DNA from: Abditibacteriota bacterium
GTDB lineage: Bacteria > Armatimonadota > UBA5829
Assembly: GCA_017552965.1 (NCBI GenBank)
Contig: JAFZNQ010000052.1
Coordinates: forward strand, 1 to 64,000
DNA length: 64,000 bases
Reading direction: 5' to 3'
A program made the position numbers and the translations under genes. How positions within the stretch are numbered: position 1 is the stretch's first letter; the number at the start of each line of letters is the position of its first letter. Under the pieces are notes generated by a model that was not told the DNA's origin, ran no database searches, and was given only the letters and a program-made list of their open reading frames with translations. Of this stretch, positions 1 through 8,000 are shown piece after piece.

Positions 1-327
1 CAGAGTCAGCGAGTAATACCAGTCCTTCTGCAGCCTGCGGGCCTTGTCCACCACGTCGTCTCCCGCCGGGGCAAGATATTCCCGCAGCAGCCGGCTCCAC
101 TCGCCCTCGGTAAAGCGTATGTCGTTGAGGGCCTCTATCTGTCGGCGCAGGTTGTCGATGAGCGCCTGCTCGCTGTCAATGGACAGGTATTCATAGCCCT
201 GCCCCTTGAGGGCGTCTATAAAGGCCTGCTCCAGCTCCGCCTCCGACTGGTATTGCCCGCTCCGGGGGAGCGGGGTGTATGAAGGCACTACCGTGCCCAG
301 CTCTGTGTAGGTGTGGCTCGTGGGCAT
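1..327 (-). CDS. hsdR: Type I restriction endonuclease R subunit, N-terminal part (cut by window edge)
   Basis: The first 109 codons are visible and the gene runs off the left edge. HsdR is the ATP-dependent translocase/endonuclease subunit of type I restriction enzymes. The N-terminus (MPTSHTYTELG, then QYQSEAELEQAFIDALKGQG and LRRQIEALND) resembles the start of HsdR proteins, just before the nuclease domain. The nuclease and helicase motifs lie outside the window, so activity cannot be judged. The ATG at 327 has an AGGAAGA ribosome site about 5 nt upstream. It follows hsdM, two hsdS genes and a DUF4160 gene on the same strand, and this context is the strongest support. Confidence 0.8.
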   Translation of the reverse strand, partial: MPTSHTYTELGTVVPSYTPLPRSGQYQSEAELEQAFIDALKGQGYEYLSIDSEQALIDNLRRQIEALNDIRFTEGEWSRLLREYLAPAGDDVVDKARRLQKDWYYSLTL

Positions 328-350
328 ATGATCTTCCTGTTTTGCTGTTT

Positions 351-725
351 TTATTGAAGCATAGACTTTGTGGTATGCGAACATGCTGTTACCGCTATAT
401 CTTTCCACTTTCCAAGCAGGTTAGCCTTATTGGTCTTTACCCAGTCAATTGCGGTTCCCTGCTGTCGGTATGGTAAATTGCCGGCAATTACTTCAGCGGT
501 CTCTATATTTATGGTCACGGAAAATTCACCATATTTTGCGTGAACATGCGGTATGTTATGATTCTTCTCCCGGGTACGTATCTCGAATATTATTCCGTTA
601 GCTTGACCCATCCTCGCACGGATCTCTGTGATTAGGAATACCGATTCCAGAAAGGAGATTATCTCGTGTGGAATATCCTTTGAGAATTTGATAGTCAGCC
701 ATTCTTTTTCACGGCTGCTATTCAT
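351..725 (-). CDS. DUF4160 family protein inside the restriction operon
   Basis: Small protein of 124 residues. The segment NHNIPHVHAKYGEFSVTINI matches the DUF4160 family signature (histidine-rich PHVHA followed by YGE). Members are often encoded next to a DUF2442 partner and have been suggested to resemble toxin-antitoxin modules; the function is not established. I place the start at ATG 725 rather than 743 because a GAGGAG ribosome site lies about 10 nt upstream of it. The gene overlaps the last bases of the half-size hsdS and ends 23 bp before hsdR, so it is co-transcribed with the restriction genes. I see no DUF2442 partner here. Confidence 0.7.
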   Translation of the reverse strand: MNSSREKEWLTIKFSKDIPHEIISFLESVFLITEIRARMGQANGIIFEIRTREKNHNIPHVHAKYGEFSVTINIETAEVIAGNLPYRQQGTAIDWVKTNKANLLGKWKDIAVTACSHTTKSMLQ

Positions 726-1341
726 TTTTTTTCTTCTCCTCAAATGCCAGGAGCCTGTTGCGGTAAAATTCGTATTGTTTGCGGCGGGCTTCCAGCTCCG
801 CTTCCAGCTCCGCTTCCAGCTCCGCTTCCAGCTCTGTCCAACTATCCAGAATGCTGACGATCTCCTCCTGGACCTCCATAGGTGGCACGGGGACTTTGTA
901 TTGCATTATAATTTTCTTGTCTCCGCGAGGCATCTTTGAACCCTTGGAGTACTGCATGTCGAAGAAAAAGAATTGGTCAGATGACAAGCAGTAATACATA
1001 AACTTCTTGGATAATCTATTGTCTTTTATGTGTATAACAAGGACATCACCGTTTGTTCCGCCTACGCAGTCGGCAAGCCATATCTTTTTCAAATACGGCC
1101 TTATATTCCCTAATAATATATCGCCTTTTGAGAATTTTGTCAGACTTCCGTTGGTAGGAACATAATCAGAAAGAGTCTTGCCTCTTTTATTTTGCAGGAG
1201 GTTATCAACTCCGACATATGTCTCTGCATCTACCTGATTAGCACTAATTCGTTCTTTGCTAAATTCACACACATCCCCCAGCTTCTTGTATTCAACCCCA
1301 TCTGGACAAAGCCTGTCCAAAAGCTCTTTCAGTGTACTCAT
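718..1341 (-). CDS. hsdS: Half-size type I specificity subunit (single target-recognition domain)
   Basis: At 207 residues this is about half a normal HsdS. It has one target-recognition domain (about residues 10-150), then the conserved helical segment EVQEEIVSILDSWTELEAEL and the C-terminal RRKQYEFYRNRLLAFEE. Half-length HsdS proteins can dimerise or exchange domains with the full-length gene, which lies immediately upstream. The spacer contains a perfect 12-bp repeat coding for ELEA/AELE (about residues 168-183). In EcoR124I/II a comparable 4-residue repeat (TAEL) changes the spacing between the recognition half-sites. The start at 1341 has an AGAGG-type ribosome site. It may be a functional second specificity subunit or a recombination reservoir. 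Confidence 0.85.
   Translation of the reverse strand: MSTLKELLDRLCPDGVEYKKLGDVCEFSKERISANQVDAETYVGVDNLLQNKRGKTLSDYVPTNGSLTKFSKGDILLGNIRPYLKKIWLADCVGGTNGDVLVIHIKDNRLSKKFMYYCLSSDQFFFFDMQYSKGSKMPRGDKKIIMQYKVPVPPMEVQEEIVSILDSWTELEAELEAELEAELEARRKQYEFYRNRLLAFEEKKKNE
790..836. repeat. 12-bp tandem repeat in the half hsdS
   Basis: Three perfect copies of TTCCAGCTCCGC (790-801, 802-813, 814-825) and a partial fourth. On the coding strand they encode repeated ELEA tetrapeptides in the spacer helix of the specificity subunit. The unit is a multiple of three, so copy-number change keeps the frame and changes helix length. Confidence 0.9.
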
Positions 1342-1381
1342 AGCTTTGACGCCTCTTTATTACTGGTTGATCCGTATATCA

Positions 1382-2650
1382 TCAGCTTGCCATTTCCTCA
1401 AATGTCAGCAGCCTGTCCCGGTAATATTTGTATTGCCTGCGGCGGGCTTCTATCTCCGCGGGAAGGCCTTCGCTTATACCAAAACAGAGTTTATCAAACC
1501 GGTCTAACAAACTTACAACTCTGCATTGTTCGTCTATTGTCGGCAACGGAACCTTTAAGTTTAGGATTGCTCCGGCCTTAATATATCCTTGGTTTGACGG
1601 GTTCTTTTTTGAATTGAGTTCATGCTTCACCGAACGTGATGTCAAGTAATAGTAGAAATACTTACGATTAACTCTTTCTTCATCAAGACGAACAAGGTAA
1701 ATATTCTGCCCATAAAACATCGTGTCTTCTTCTACAAATGCAGCCTCCCCGATTGTTCCGATCATTGTGATCAGCAAGTCATCTCTTTGAATGCTGCGAT
1801 TAGAAGAAACGTGGTTATAATCAGCTTCAGATATATATTTTACGTTGGTGAAATCTACGTGCCCGTTAATAATATTTTTCGAAGTTATATACGGAATTCC
1901 TGTTTCACGATATTTCGGTGTAGCCGGCATAAGCCAAAACGATTCGCTTATTAATTCACATGCATTTACTATTGGTTTGCCGTCCGGTGAAAGCAGAGAA
2001 TCCCTGTAATACTCATACTGAGTCGTGCGGGCATCCAGCTCCGCTACCAGCTCCGCTTCCAGCTCTGTCCACCTGTCCAGGATCCGCACGATCTCCTCCT
2101 GGACCTCAAGCGGCGGAACGGGGATCTTGTATTGACTTATAACTCGTGCATTCAGATTGTTTATAGTTGAAGAATCTATCTTTTCTCTAATGTATTTTCT
2201 GAATCGTTGGCTAGTAAATACATGAAACAAGAATCGTGGCAAGACATCATCGGCATTTTTTACTCGTATAGTTGCCATAAAAGCACCGAAAACACAAGGG
2301 AGATCATTCTCAATAAAGGCAACTTTTCCGATGTGATTAGTACTTCCGCTTCCAGCGCAAATCAGTATATCATTTGCTTTAAGATATTGCGAATTCTTAA
2401 CTTTGACTGAGGCGCGTACGTATTTCAGTTCGTCAAGATTAAGCATGTTTGATTCGAGGGTTATGTTATTCGCTCGGATTACCGGTATTGCATTCTTAAT
2501 GTCAGCTGTCGTTTCGTCATCTTTTCCGTAACTCAAGCCTCTTATATAATCTCCAATTTCAAGAAATGACTTATACTCCACCCCGTTGGGGCACAGCTCC
2601 AGGAGCAGAGCATCCAGCCGGGCGCCTTTTGACTCTGCCTGCCTATTCAC
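1382..2650 (-). CDS. hsdS: Type I restriction-modification specificity subunit
   Basis: Full-length HsdS of 422 residues with two target-recognition domains (about 25-165 and 225-375). They are separated by the central helix EVQEEIVRILDRWTELEAEL and followed by a second conserved helix ending RRRQYKYYRDRLLTFEE. HsdS binds the bipartite DNA target and holds two HsdM subunits. The likely start is GTG 2650, which overlaps the hsdM stop by 8 bp and has GGGAG a few bases upstream, so translation is probably coupled. Segments of its central and C-terminal helices are repeated in the same orientation in the neighbouring half gene, giving substrates for recombination. Confidence 0.93.
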   Translation of the reverse strand: MNRQAESKGARLDALLLELCPNGVEYKSFLEIGDYIRGLSYGKDDETTADIKNAIPVIRANNITLESNMLNLDELKYVRASVKVKNSQYLKANDILICAGSGSTNHIGKVAFIENDLPCVFGAFMATIRVKNADDVLPRFLFHVFTSQRFRKYIREKIDSSTINNLNARVISQYKIPVPPLEVQEEIVRILDRWTELEAELVAELDARTTQYEYYRDSLLSPDGKPIVNACELISESFWLMPATPKYRETGIPYITSKNIINGHVDFTNVKYISEADYNHVSSNRSIQRDDLLITMIGTIGEAAFVEEDTMFYGQNIYLVRLDEERVNRKYFYYYLTSRSVKHELNSKKNPSNQGYIKAGAILNLKVPLPTIDEQCRVVSLLDRFDKLCFGISEGLPAEIEARRRQYKYYRDRLLTFEEMAS

Positions 2651-4214
2651 CCTCTATCTCCCTGACTATGGCGTCTATCTCTTCCCGCAATTTTTGTGAC
2701 CTGGCGGCGATCTCCGCCAGGCTTGCGTTCAGTGCCTTGATGTCCACCGGCTCGGTGGTGTCCGGCTTTTCCACGTAGTTGCTGACGGACAGATTCCAGT
2801 CGTTTTCTTTTATTGCTTCCGGGTCCACCGTAGAGCACAGGTTTTCCGCCGGCTGCCGGTCCTTGTACAGGCCGTATATGCGGGCTATGTTGTCAGGGGA
2901 GAGCAGATTGCCGTTGGTGACGGGCACGCACTCGGCGGAGGCGTCGATAAAGAGTATGTCCCTGCGCTCCCTGTTCTTTTTCAGCACCATGATGTCCGTG
3001 GCGATCTGAGTGCCGTAAAAGAGCTTGTCCGGCAGCCCGATCACCGCGTCCACGAAGTTTTGCTCCACCAGGTATTTGCGTATGGTCTTCTCAGCGCCGC
3101 CCCGGTACATGATGCCCGGGAAGCAGACGATGGCAGCAGTCCCGTCCTCCGCCAGGGAGTAGAGCATGTGCATCACAAAAGCCAGGTCCGCATAGTTCAC
3201 CGGAGCCAGGGCGCCGGCGGGTGAAAAGCGGGGATCGTCGGCATAGAGAGGATTGGTCTTGCCCTTCCACTTGATGGAATAGGGCGGATTGGACACTATG
3301 GCATCAAAGCCCTCAAAGCCTTCGCCCAGGCGGGTCTTCCAGTCGTAGCAGGGAGTCGCCAGGGTGTCGCCTCTGATGATGTGAAAGTCGGTGAAGTTGA
3401 CCTCGTGGAGGATCATGTTCATGCGGCACAGGTCATAGGTGGTGGGGTTGACCTCCTGTCCGCAAAAGGCGCCTACCTGCACGGCGTCCCCGCTCTGCCC
3501 GCTGCCGGTGAGCTTCAGCAGCAGGGAGCCGGAGCCGCAGGCGGGGTCGTACACGTAGCGCAGCCTGTCCCTGCCGTCAGCGGCCAAGAGAGCCAGCAGC
3601 TTGGACACCTGCTGGGGGGTGAAGTATTCCCCGCCGCTCTTGCCCGCGTTGGAGGCATACATGCCCATCAGAAACTCATAGGCGTCGCCGAAGGCGTCTA
3701 TGTCCCCGGAGCCCAGGTCCATGCCGGCTATCTTTTGCATGATAGTCTGCAGCTTTTCGTTCCGTTCCCGGGCGGAGGTGGCCAGGCTGTTGTTTTGGAG
3801 ATTTACGTTGTCAAACAGGCCCTTGAAGCCTTCCTCGCTGTCCTCCCCTTCGCCGGAGCTTTCTATGTTGCGGAACACGGTGGCCAGGCGCTCGTTCAGC
3901 TGGTCAACGTGAGTGTTTTTCAGCACGTTGTCAAAGAGCTCGCCGGGCAGTATGAAGTAGCCCAGCTCTCTCGCCAGATAGCGTCCGCTCTCGGCTGTGT
4001 CGTCGTCCAGCCGGGCGTAGTCAAAATCGGCGACGCCTGCGGCGCGTTGCGCCTTGTTCACATAGTCGGTAAAAAAGCGGGAAATAAAGCGGTAGAACAT
4101 GAAGCCCAGCACATAGTTCTTGAAATCCCATCCGTCCATGCTGCCCCTTAGCTCGTCGGCAGTGCTCCAGATGGCGTTGTGTATGGCCGTTCTGTCCTGA
4201 GGTGCATCCGTCAT
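2643..4214 (-). CDS. hsdM: Type I restriction-modification N6-adenine methyltransferase subunit
   Basis: HsdM of 523 residues, a normal length. It methylates adenine in the target using S-adenosylmethionine. The N-terminal helical HsdM_N domain is present (WSTADELRGSMDGWDFKNYV). The SAM-binding motif I is DPACGSGSLLLKL and the catalytic motif IV is NPPYSIKW. The C-terminus forms the coiled segment that contacts HsdS. ATG 4214 has GGAG 6 nt upstream. It is the first gene of the operon M-S-half S-DUF4160-R. All catalytic motifs look intact, so methylation is probably active. Confidence 0.96.
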   Translation of the reverse strand: MTDAPQDRTAIHNAIWSTADELRGSMDGWDFKNYVLGFMFYRFISRFFTDYVNKAQRAAGVADFDYARLDDDTAESGRYLARELGYFILPGELFDNVLKNTHVDQLNERLATVFRNIESSGEGEDSEEGFKGLFDNVNLQNNSLATSARERNEKLQTIMQKIAGMDLGSGDIDAFGDAYEFLMGMYASNAGKSGGEYFTPQQVSKLLALLAADGRDRLRYVYDPACGSGSLLLKLTGSGQSGDAVQVGAFCGQEVNPTTYDLCRMNMILHEVNFTDFHIIRGDTLATPCYDWKTRLGEGFEGFDAIVSNPPYSIKWKGKTNPLYADDPRFSPAGALAPVNYADLAFVMHMLYSLAEDGTAAIVCFPGIMYRGGAEKTIRKYLVEQNFVDAVIGLPDKLFYGTQIATDIMVLKKNRERRDILFIDASAECVPVTNGNLLSPDNIARIYGLYKDRQPAENLCSTVDPEAIKENDWNLSVSNYVEKPDTTEPVDIKALNASLAEIAARSQKLREEIDAIVREIEGE

Positions 4215-4245
4215 AGTGCGCTCCTTTGTGTGTAGTGATATATTT

Positions 4246-4251
4246 ATTATA
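4246..4251 (-). promoter_or_regulatory. Probable -10 box of the restriction operon
   Basis: TATAAT on the minus strand (ATTATA on plus), 32 bp upstream of the hsdM start. No good -35 hexamer is visible at 17-18 bp. Confidence 0.4.
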
Positions 4252-4503
4252 TCATATCCCGCCGCTTTTTTCTATGAGGGGGCAAACGAGGGACGATGGC
4301 GCTTTTATTTATATATATTGATTTTATATTGTTTATTTATATGGGGTGTCAATTTTGATTTTGCCCACAGGCTATCCACAGGGCTGCTGGCATAGGGCAA
4401 AAGCCCTCCCCGCCGGGATGACGCGGGGTTGGACACTGTGTCTTTCTCCGTCGCGTGGCCCGGTCCATAAGCCTGAGGCATCGGCGCCCCGGGAAGGGCT
4501 TTG

Positions 4504-4657
4504 TTGTCCCGTTGGGCTTGTCCGTAGCCGTGGCTCGCGTCTTCGTGACAGGGGATCTCGAACCTCACCCCAAAAAATCTGCGATTTTTCGGGGACCCCG
4601 AGGGTGAGGGCTGAGCTGCCCTCACCGCCGAGATGACGTTGTTGTTGAACGGGACGA
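4504..4657. repeat. MITE-like element copy C (terminal inverted repeats)
   Basis: Begins TTGTCCCGTT and ends AACGGGACGA, which is inverted with one mismatch. The left half is similar to two copies near 36 kb. Inside are nested hairpins: CCTCACCC at 4563-4570 pairs with GGGTGAGG at 4602-4609, and within it CCCC plus AAAATC pairs with GATTTT plus GGGG. No transposase is encoded. A non-autonomous element or a structured intergenic repeat are both possible. Confidence 0.6.
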
Positions 4658-4742
4658 CAGAGAGAGCGGATGACGCGGGGGTGCGGTCCGGCCCAAAGGG
4701 GAAAAAAACATTTGCGCAGCATTAAACAGCCCTGAAATAGTG

Positions 4743-4748
4743 TATAAT
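4743..4748 (+). promoter_or_regulatory. Probable -10 box of the LRR gene
   Basis: TATAAT about 50 bp upstream of the LRR start codon; no clear -35 hexamer at the right distance. Confidence 0.4.
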
Positions 4749-4798
4749 AATATGTGATTTTACATGAATTATGACCCGGCAGAATAAGGAGAAGTCAG

Positions 4799-7540
4799 AT
4801 GAGAAAACGTGATAAAGATTTTGAAGTAAAAAATATTGAGGGGGGAAAGCTGTTAACCAGTTACAACGGCACATCAGGCAATCCTGTGATACCCGGCAAT
4901 ATCAATTACATCGGCCAGAGTGCGTTTTCCTACAACAAGACTCTCACCGAGATCACAATCCCCGACAGCGTGACAGAGATCTGTGATAGAGCCTTTTCCT
5001 GGTGCACCTCGCTCACCGAGATCACCATCCCCGACAGCGTGACAATAATCGGTGAAAGAGCCTTTTCCTGGTGCGCCTCGCTCACCGAGATCACCATCCC
5101 CGATAGTGTGACAGAGATCTGTGAAAGCGCTTTTTCCAATTGCGCTTCTCTCAAAAAGGTCACTATTCCTGACAGTGTAGCTTTCATAGGGAATAGCGCC
5201 TTTTCCGAGTGCACTTCTCTCACGGAAATCACCATTCCCGACAGTGTGACAGAGATCGGAGACCGGGCTTTTTCCGGGTGCACATCTCTTTCGGCCATCA
5301 CTATCCCGGATGGCGTGACCGCCATAGGGAAAAACGCTTTTTCCGGGTGCGAGTCGCTCACCGAGATCACCATTCCCGACAGTGCGACAGAGATCGGAGA
5401 GGAGGCCTTTTCCGGTTGCACATCTCTTTCGGTCATCACTATCCCGGATGGCGTGACCACCATAGGGAAAAGCGCCTTTTCCAAGTGCGAGTCGCTCACC
5501 GAGATCGCCATTCCCGACAGTGTGACAGAGATCGGAGAGGAGGCTTTTTTCGGCTGCAATGATTTAATGACCATCAAACTGTCAGACCACACAGTACCGG
5601 GCTGCAACTCCTTCAAGGATGTTCCCGGCTTTGACTTCTCCCTGTTTGTCAGCAGCGGGTGCATAAAGGGATACAACGGAATATGTCCGGAACAACTGAC
5701 TATTCCTTGTGACGTGTACAGCATTGGCAAGAGCGCCTTTTCCGGGTGCGCATCTCTTTCGGCCATCACTATCCCGGATAGCGTGACCACCATAGGGATC
5801 GGCGCCTTTTCCGGGTGCGCCTCACTCACCGGGATCACCATCCCCGACAGTGTGACAAAGATAGGCAGTGATGCTTTTGAAGGCTGCGCCTCACTCACCG
5901 GGATCACCATACCCGGCAGCGTAACTGTCATCGCCCACAGGACTTTTTTGGACTGTCCGTCTCTTAAGGAGGTCAACATCCCTGACGGTGTGAAAGAGAT
6001 AGGCGACAGAGCCTTTTATGGATGCAAATCTCTCGCTGAGATCGATATCCCTGACAGCGTGATCAGGATCGGCGACAGAGTTTTTTCCAGGTGTGAATCG
6101 CTTCACAGGGCCAAACTCCCTTGCGGCATCAAAGGAATTGGCAAGGAAGTCTTTTTATGGTGCCGTTCACTCACCGGGATCGCCATCCCCGACAGTGTGA
6201 CAAAGATCGGCGACTCTGCTTTTTCCGAGTGCAGGGCTCTTAAGGCTATCACTATCCCCGACAAAGTGAAGAAGATCGGAGACGAAGTATTTTCCAACTG
6301 TTGGTCACTCACCGAGATCACCATCCCTGACAGTGTGACAAAGATCGGAGTCTCTGCATTTTCCGAGTGCAGAGCTCTAAAGGCTATCACTATCCCCGAC
6401 AACGCAAAAGAGATCGGAGACAAAGTCTTTTCCAAGTGTTGGTCACTCACCGAGATCACTATCCCCGACAGTGTGACAAAGATCGGCGACTCTGCTTTTT
6501 CCGAGTGCAAGGCTCTAAAGGCTATCACTGTCCCCGACAGCGTAAAAGAGATCGGAGACGGGGCTTTTTACGGCTGCGAATCACTCGCCGGGATCGATAT
6601 TCCCGACAGCTTGACAGAAATCGGCAGCTGGGCTTTTGCCCGGTGCAAGTCCATTCAAAACATCCGACTGCCCGACAGTATGACGGAAATAAAAGGTGGC
6701 ACTTTTTCCGAATGCGAAGCGCTCACGGTGATCTCTATCCCCGACGGTGTGACAGAGATAGGCGGCGGGGCTTTTGAAGGATGCAAGTCACTCACCAGGA
6801 TCGATATTCCGGACGGCATGACAGAGATAGGTGACGAAGCCTTTATGGATTGCGAGTCACTCATAGACATTTCGATCCCTGAAAACACGAATGTGGGCAA
6901 CGGTGTCCTCAGGGGAGTTCCCGGCGCAAAGTTTTCCCTGTCTGTCAGCGATGGGATTTTAGTGTCCTTCAATGGAATATGCCCGAAAAAACTGACGATC
7001 CCTGACAACATAACAGAAATAGACGATTATGCCTTTATGGATTGCGATCGCCTTGAGACTGTCACTATTCCAAAGGGTGTGACCAGCATCGGCGAAGAAG
7101 CATTTGTCAGGTGTAAGTCTCTTTCGGAGATCACAATACCCGACAGCGTGACAGAGATAGGCAGAGCCGCCCTTTGCTACTGCAAGTCCCTGGCCGAGAT
7201 CACCATCCCGGGTAGCGTCACCGAGCTCTGCGAAGCTGTGTTTTCCGGCTGTGAGTCACTTGCCGAGGTCAACATCCCTGACAGCGTGACACGGATCAGA
7301 CCTTTCGCTTTTTGCGATTGCACCTCTCTCACGGAGATCACCATCCCTGACAGTGTCATTGAGATCGAGCACAACGCTTTTCAAGACTGCGAGTCACTGA
7401 GCGAAATCAACATCCCGGATAGTGTGACAAAGATCGGCGAAGAAGCATTTGTCGGGTGTGAGCAGCTCACCATCCGGACCGGCAATCGGATCGCTATACA
7501 GTTTGCAAAGAAAAACGGAATACCTGTCGAGCCGGCGTAA
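4799..7540 (+). CDS. BspA-type leucine-rich-repeat (LRR_5) protein
   Basis: 913 residues built almost entirely of about 33 units of 23 residues with the pattern SLTEITIPDSVTEIGDRAF-xxC. This is the LRR_5/BspA (Treponema pallidum-type) repeat, which forms a solenoid and often mediates adhesion or binding. There are three blocks of about 9, 16 and 6 units. They are separated by two linkers that each contain NGICPxxLTIP (near residues 297 and 728), as if each block restarts with its own cap. The C-terminal cap includes AIQFAKKNGIPVEPA. I see no signal peptide, transmembrane helix or sorting signal, so a surface location is not supported by sequence. ATG 4799 has AAGGAGA upstream. Palindromic repeat DNA flanks both sides. 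Confidence 0.92.
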   Translation: MRKRDKDFEVKNIEGGKLLTSYNGTSGNPVIPGNINYIGQSAFSYNKTLTEITIPDSVTEICDRAFSWCTSLTEITIPDSVTIIGERAFSWCASLTEITIPDSVTEICESAFSNCASLKKVTIPDSVAFIGNSAFSECTSLTEITIPDSVTEIGDRAFSGCTSLSAITIPDGVTAIGKNAFSGCESLTEITIPDSATEIGEEAFSGCTSLSVITIPDGVTTIGKSAFSKCESLTEIAIPDSVTEIGEEAFFGCNDLMTIKLSDHTVPGCNSFKDVPGFDFSLFVSSGCIKGYNGICPEQLTIPCDVYSIGKSAFSGCASLSAITIPDSVTTIGIGAFSGCASLTGITIPDSVTKIGSDAFEGCASLTGITIPGSVTVIAHRTFLDCPSLKEVNIPDGVKEIGDRAFYGCKSLAEIDIPDSVIRIGDRVFSRCESLHRAKLPCGIKGIGKEVFLWCRSLTGIAIPDSVTKIGDSAFSECRALKAITIPDKVKKIGDEVFSNCWSLTEITIPDSVTKIGVSAFSECRALKAITIPDNAKEIGDKVFSKCWSLTEITIPDSVTKIGDSAFSECKALKAITVPDSVKEIGDGAFYGCESLAGIDIPDSLTEIGSWAFARCKSIQNIRLPDSMTEIKGGTFSECEALTVISIPDGVTEIGGGAFEGCKSLTRIDIPDGMTEIGDEAFMDCESLIDISIPENTNVGNGVLRGVPGAKFSLSVSDGILVSFNGICPKKLTIPDNITEIDDYAFMDCDRLETVTIPKGVTSIGEEAFVRCKSLSEITIPDSVTEIGRAALCYCKSLAEITIPGSVTELCEAVFSGCESLAEVNIPDSVTRIRPFAFCDCTSLTEITIPDSVIEIEHNAFQDCESLSEINIPDSVTKIGEEAFVGCEQLTIRTGNRIAIQFAKKNGIPVEPA
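6168..6581 (+). repeat. 138-bp tandem repeats within the LRR gene
   Basis: Three consecutive copies begin at 6168, 6306 and 6444 (each TCACTCACCG). Each codes for a pair of LRR units, one SLTEITIPDSVTKIG type and one ALKAITIPD type. The identity is much higher than between average units, so this is a recent duplication. Confidence 0.85.
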
Positions 7541-7584
7541 AGCAGGCTCCCCGGCCTCTGCGCTTTCACAACTCAAGCACAAAA

Positions 7585-7624
7585 AAAAGACTCCGCAAAG
7601 AATGTACTTTGCGGAGCTGTCTTT
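7585..7624. terminator. Bidirectional-looking terminator after the LRR gene
   Basis: Perfect 10-bp stem CTCCGCAAAG (7591-7600) / CTTTGCGGAG (7607-7616) with a 6-nt loop. An A-run precedes it and a CTTTT tail follows, 45 bp after the LRR stop codon. Confidence 0.75.
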
Positions 7625-7730
7625 TGTCCACAGATTTCCCTTCTCCGTCGCGTGGACCCCCCAACGGCCTGCGGCCGCCGGTGCTACGGAGCGCTTCGGT
7701 ATCCCGCAACAAAGACCCTTCCATCTCTAT

Positions 7731-7760
7731 CCCCACAAAATCTATGCGATTTTGCGGGGG
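7731..7760. repeat. Hairpin element shared with the 4.57 kb locus
   Basis: CCCCACAAAATC pairs with GATTTTGCGGGG around a short loop. The same design (CCCCAAAAAATC / GATTTTTCGGGG) occurs at 4568-4594 on the other side of the LRR gene. Confidence 0.65.
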
Positions 7761-7874
7761 CCCCAGAGAGTGCGCCTCCGGCTTAGCCGGAGTAAGGAAC
7801 GCGGCTGGCGGGCCCTCCGTGGATCTCAAAGCGCCAGTCAACAATACTTTCCTCCCGCCTTTTTTCTGGGTCCT

Positions 7875-7922
7875 CCCATTTGCCTTCTCCGGCTTTGCCG
7901 GAGCAATGTAGAGGCAAATGGG
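7875..7922. repeat. Nested palindrome
   Basis: Outer arms CCCATTTGCC (7875-7884) and GGCAAATGGG (7913-7922) enclose an inner stem CTCCGGC (7887-7893) / GCCGGAG (7897-7903). Confidence 0.8.
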
Positions 7923-7942
7923 CCCCTCCAGAGGTCCCTTCC

Positions 7943-8000
7943 CGGAAATGGCCAAACGCTATGCGTTTGACATATGCCATTTCCGCCGGGATGACGCGGG
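7943..8000. repeat. Nested palindrome, direct-repeat copy 1
   Basis: Outer arms GGAAATGGC (7944-7952) and GCCATTTCC (7976-7984), inner arms AAACGC and GCGTTT, then the tail GCCGGGATGACGCGGG. A nearly identical copy lies 220 bp downstream. Confidence 0.85.

Larger units (their letters stand above)
4215..4798. other. Intergenic region with palindromic repeat DNA
   Basis: A 584-bp stretch between the divergent hsdM and LRR genes. No convincing gene is present; the short frames here lack ribosome sites and fall in repeats. It holds the hsdM -10 box, a GATGACGCGGGG segment near 4420, a TTCTCCGTCGCGTGG segment near 4450 that recurs near 7640, and a repeat element with terminal inverted repeats (4504-4657). 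Confidence 0.7.

Noticed and set aside
718-2650. Phase-variable inversion of hsdS by an invertase
   Set aside because: The similar hsdS blocks are in direct, not inverted, orientation and no recombinase gene is present in the window.
4930-6106. Minus-strand frames with repeated LSGMVISVSE segments opposite the LRR gene
   Set aside because: The repetition mirrors the 69-bp LRR units on the plus strand, so they are not independent genes.
4972-7440. Regular repeats considered as a CRISPR array
   Set aside because: Units are contiguous 69-bp codon repeats without unique spacers, and the frame encodes LRRs. No cas genes are seen.
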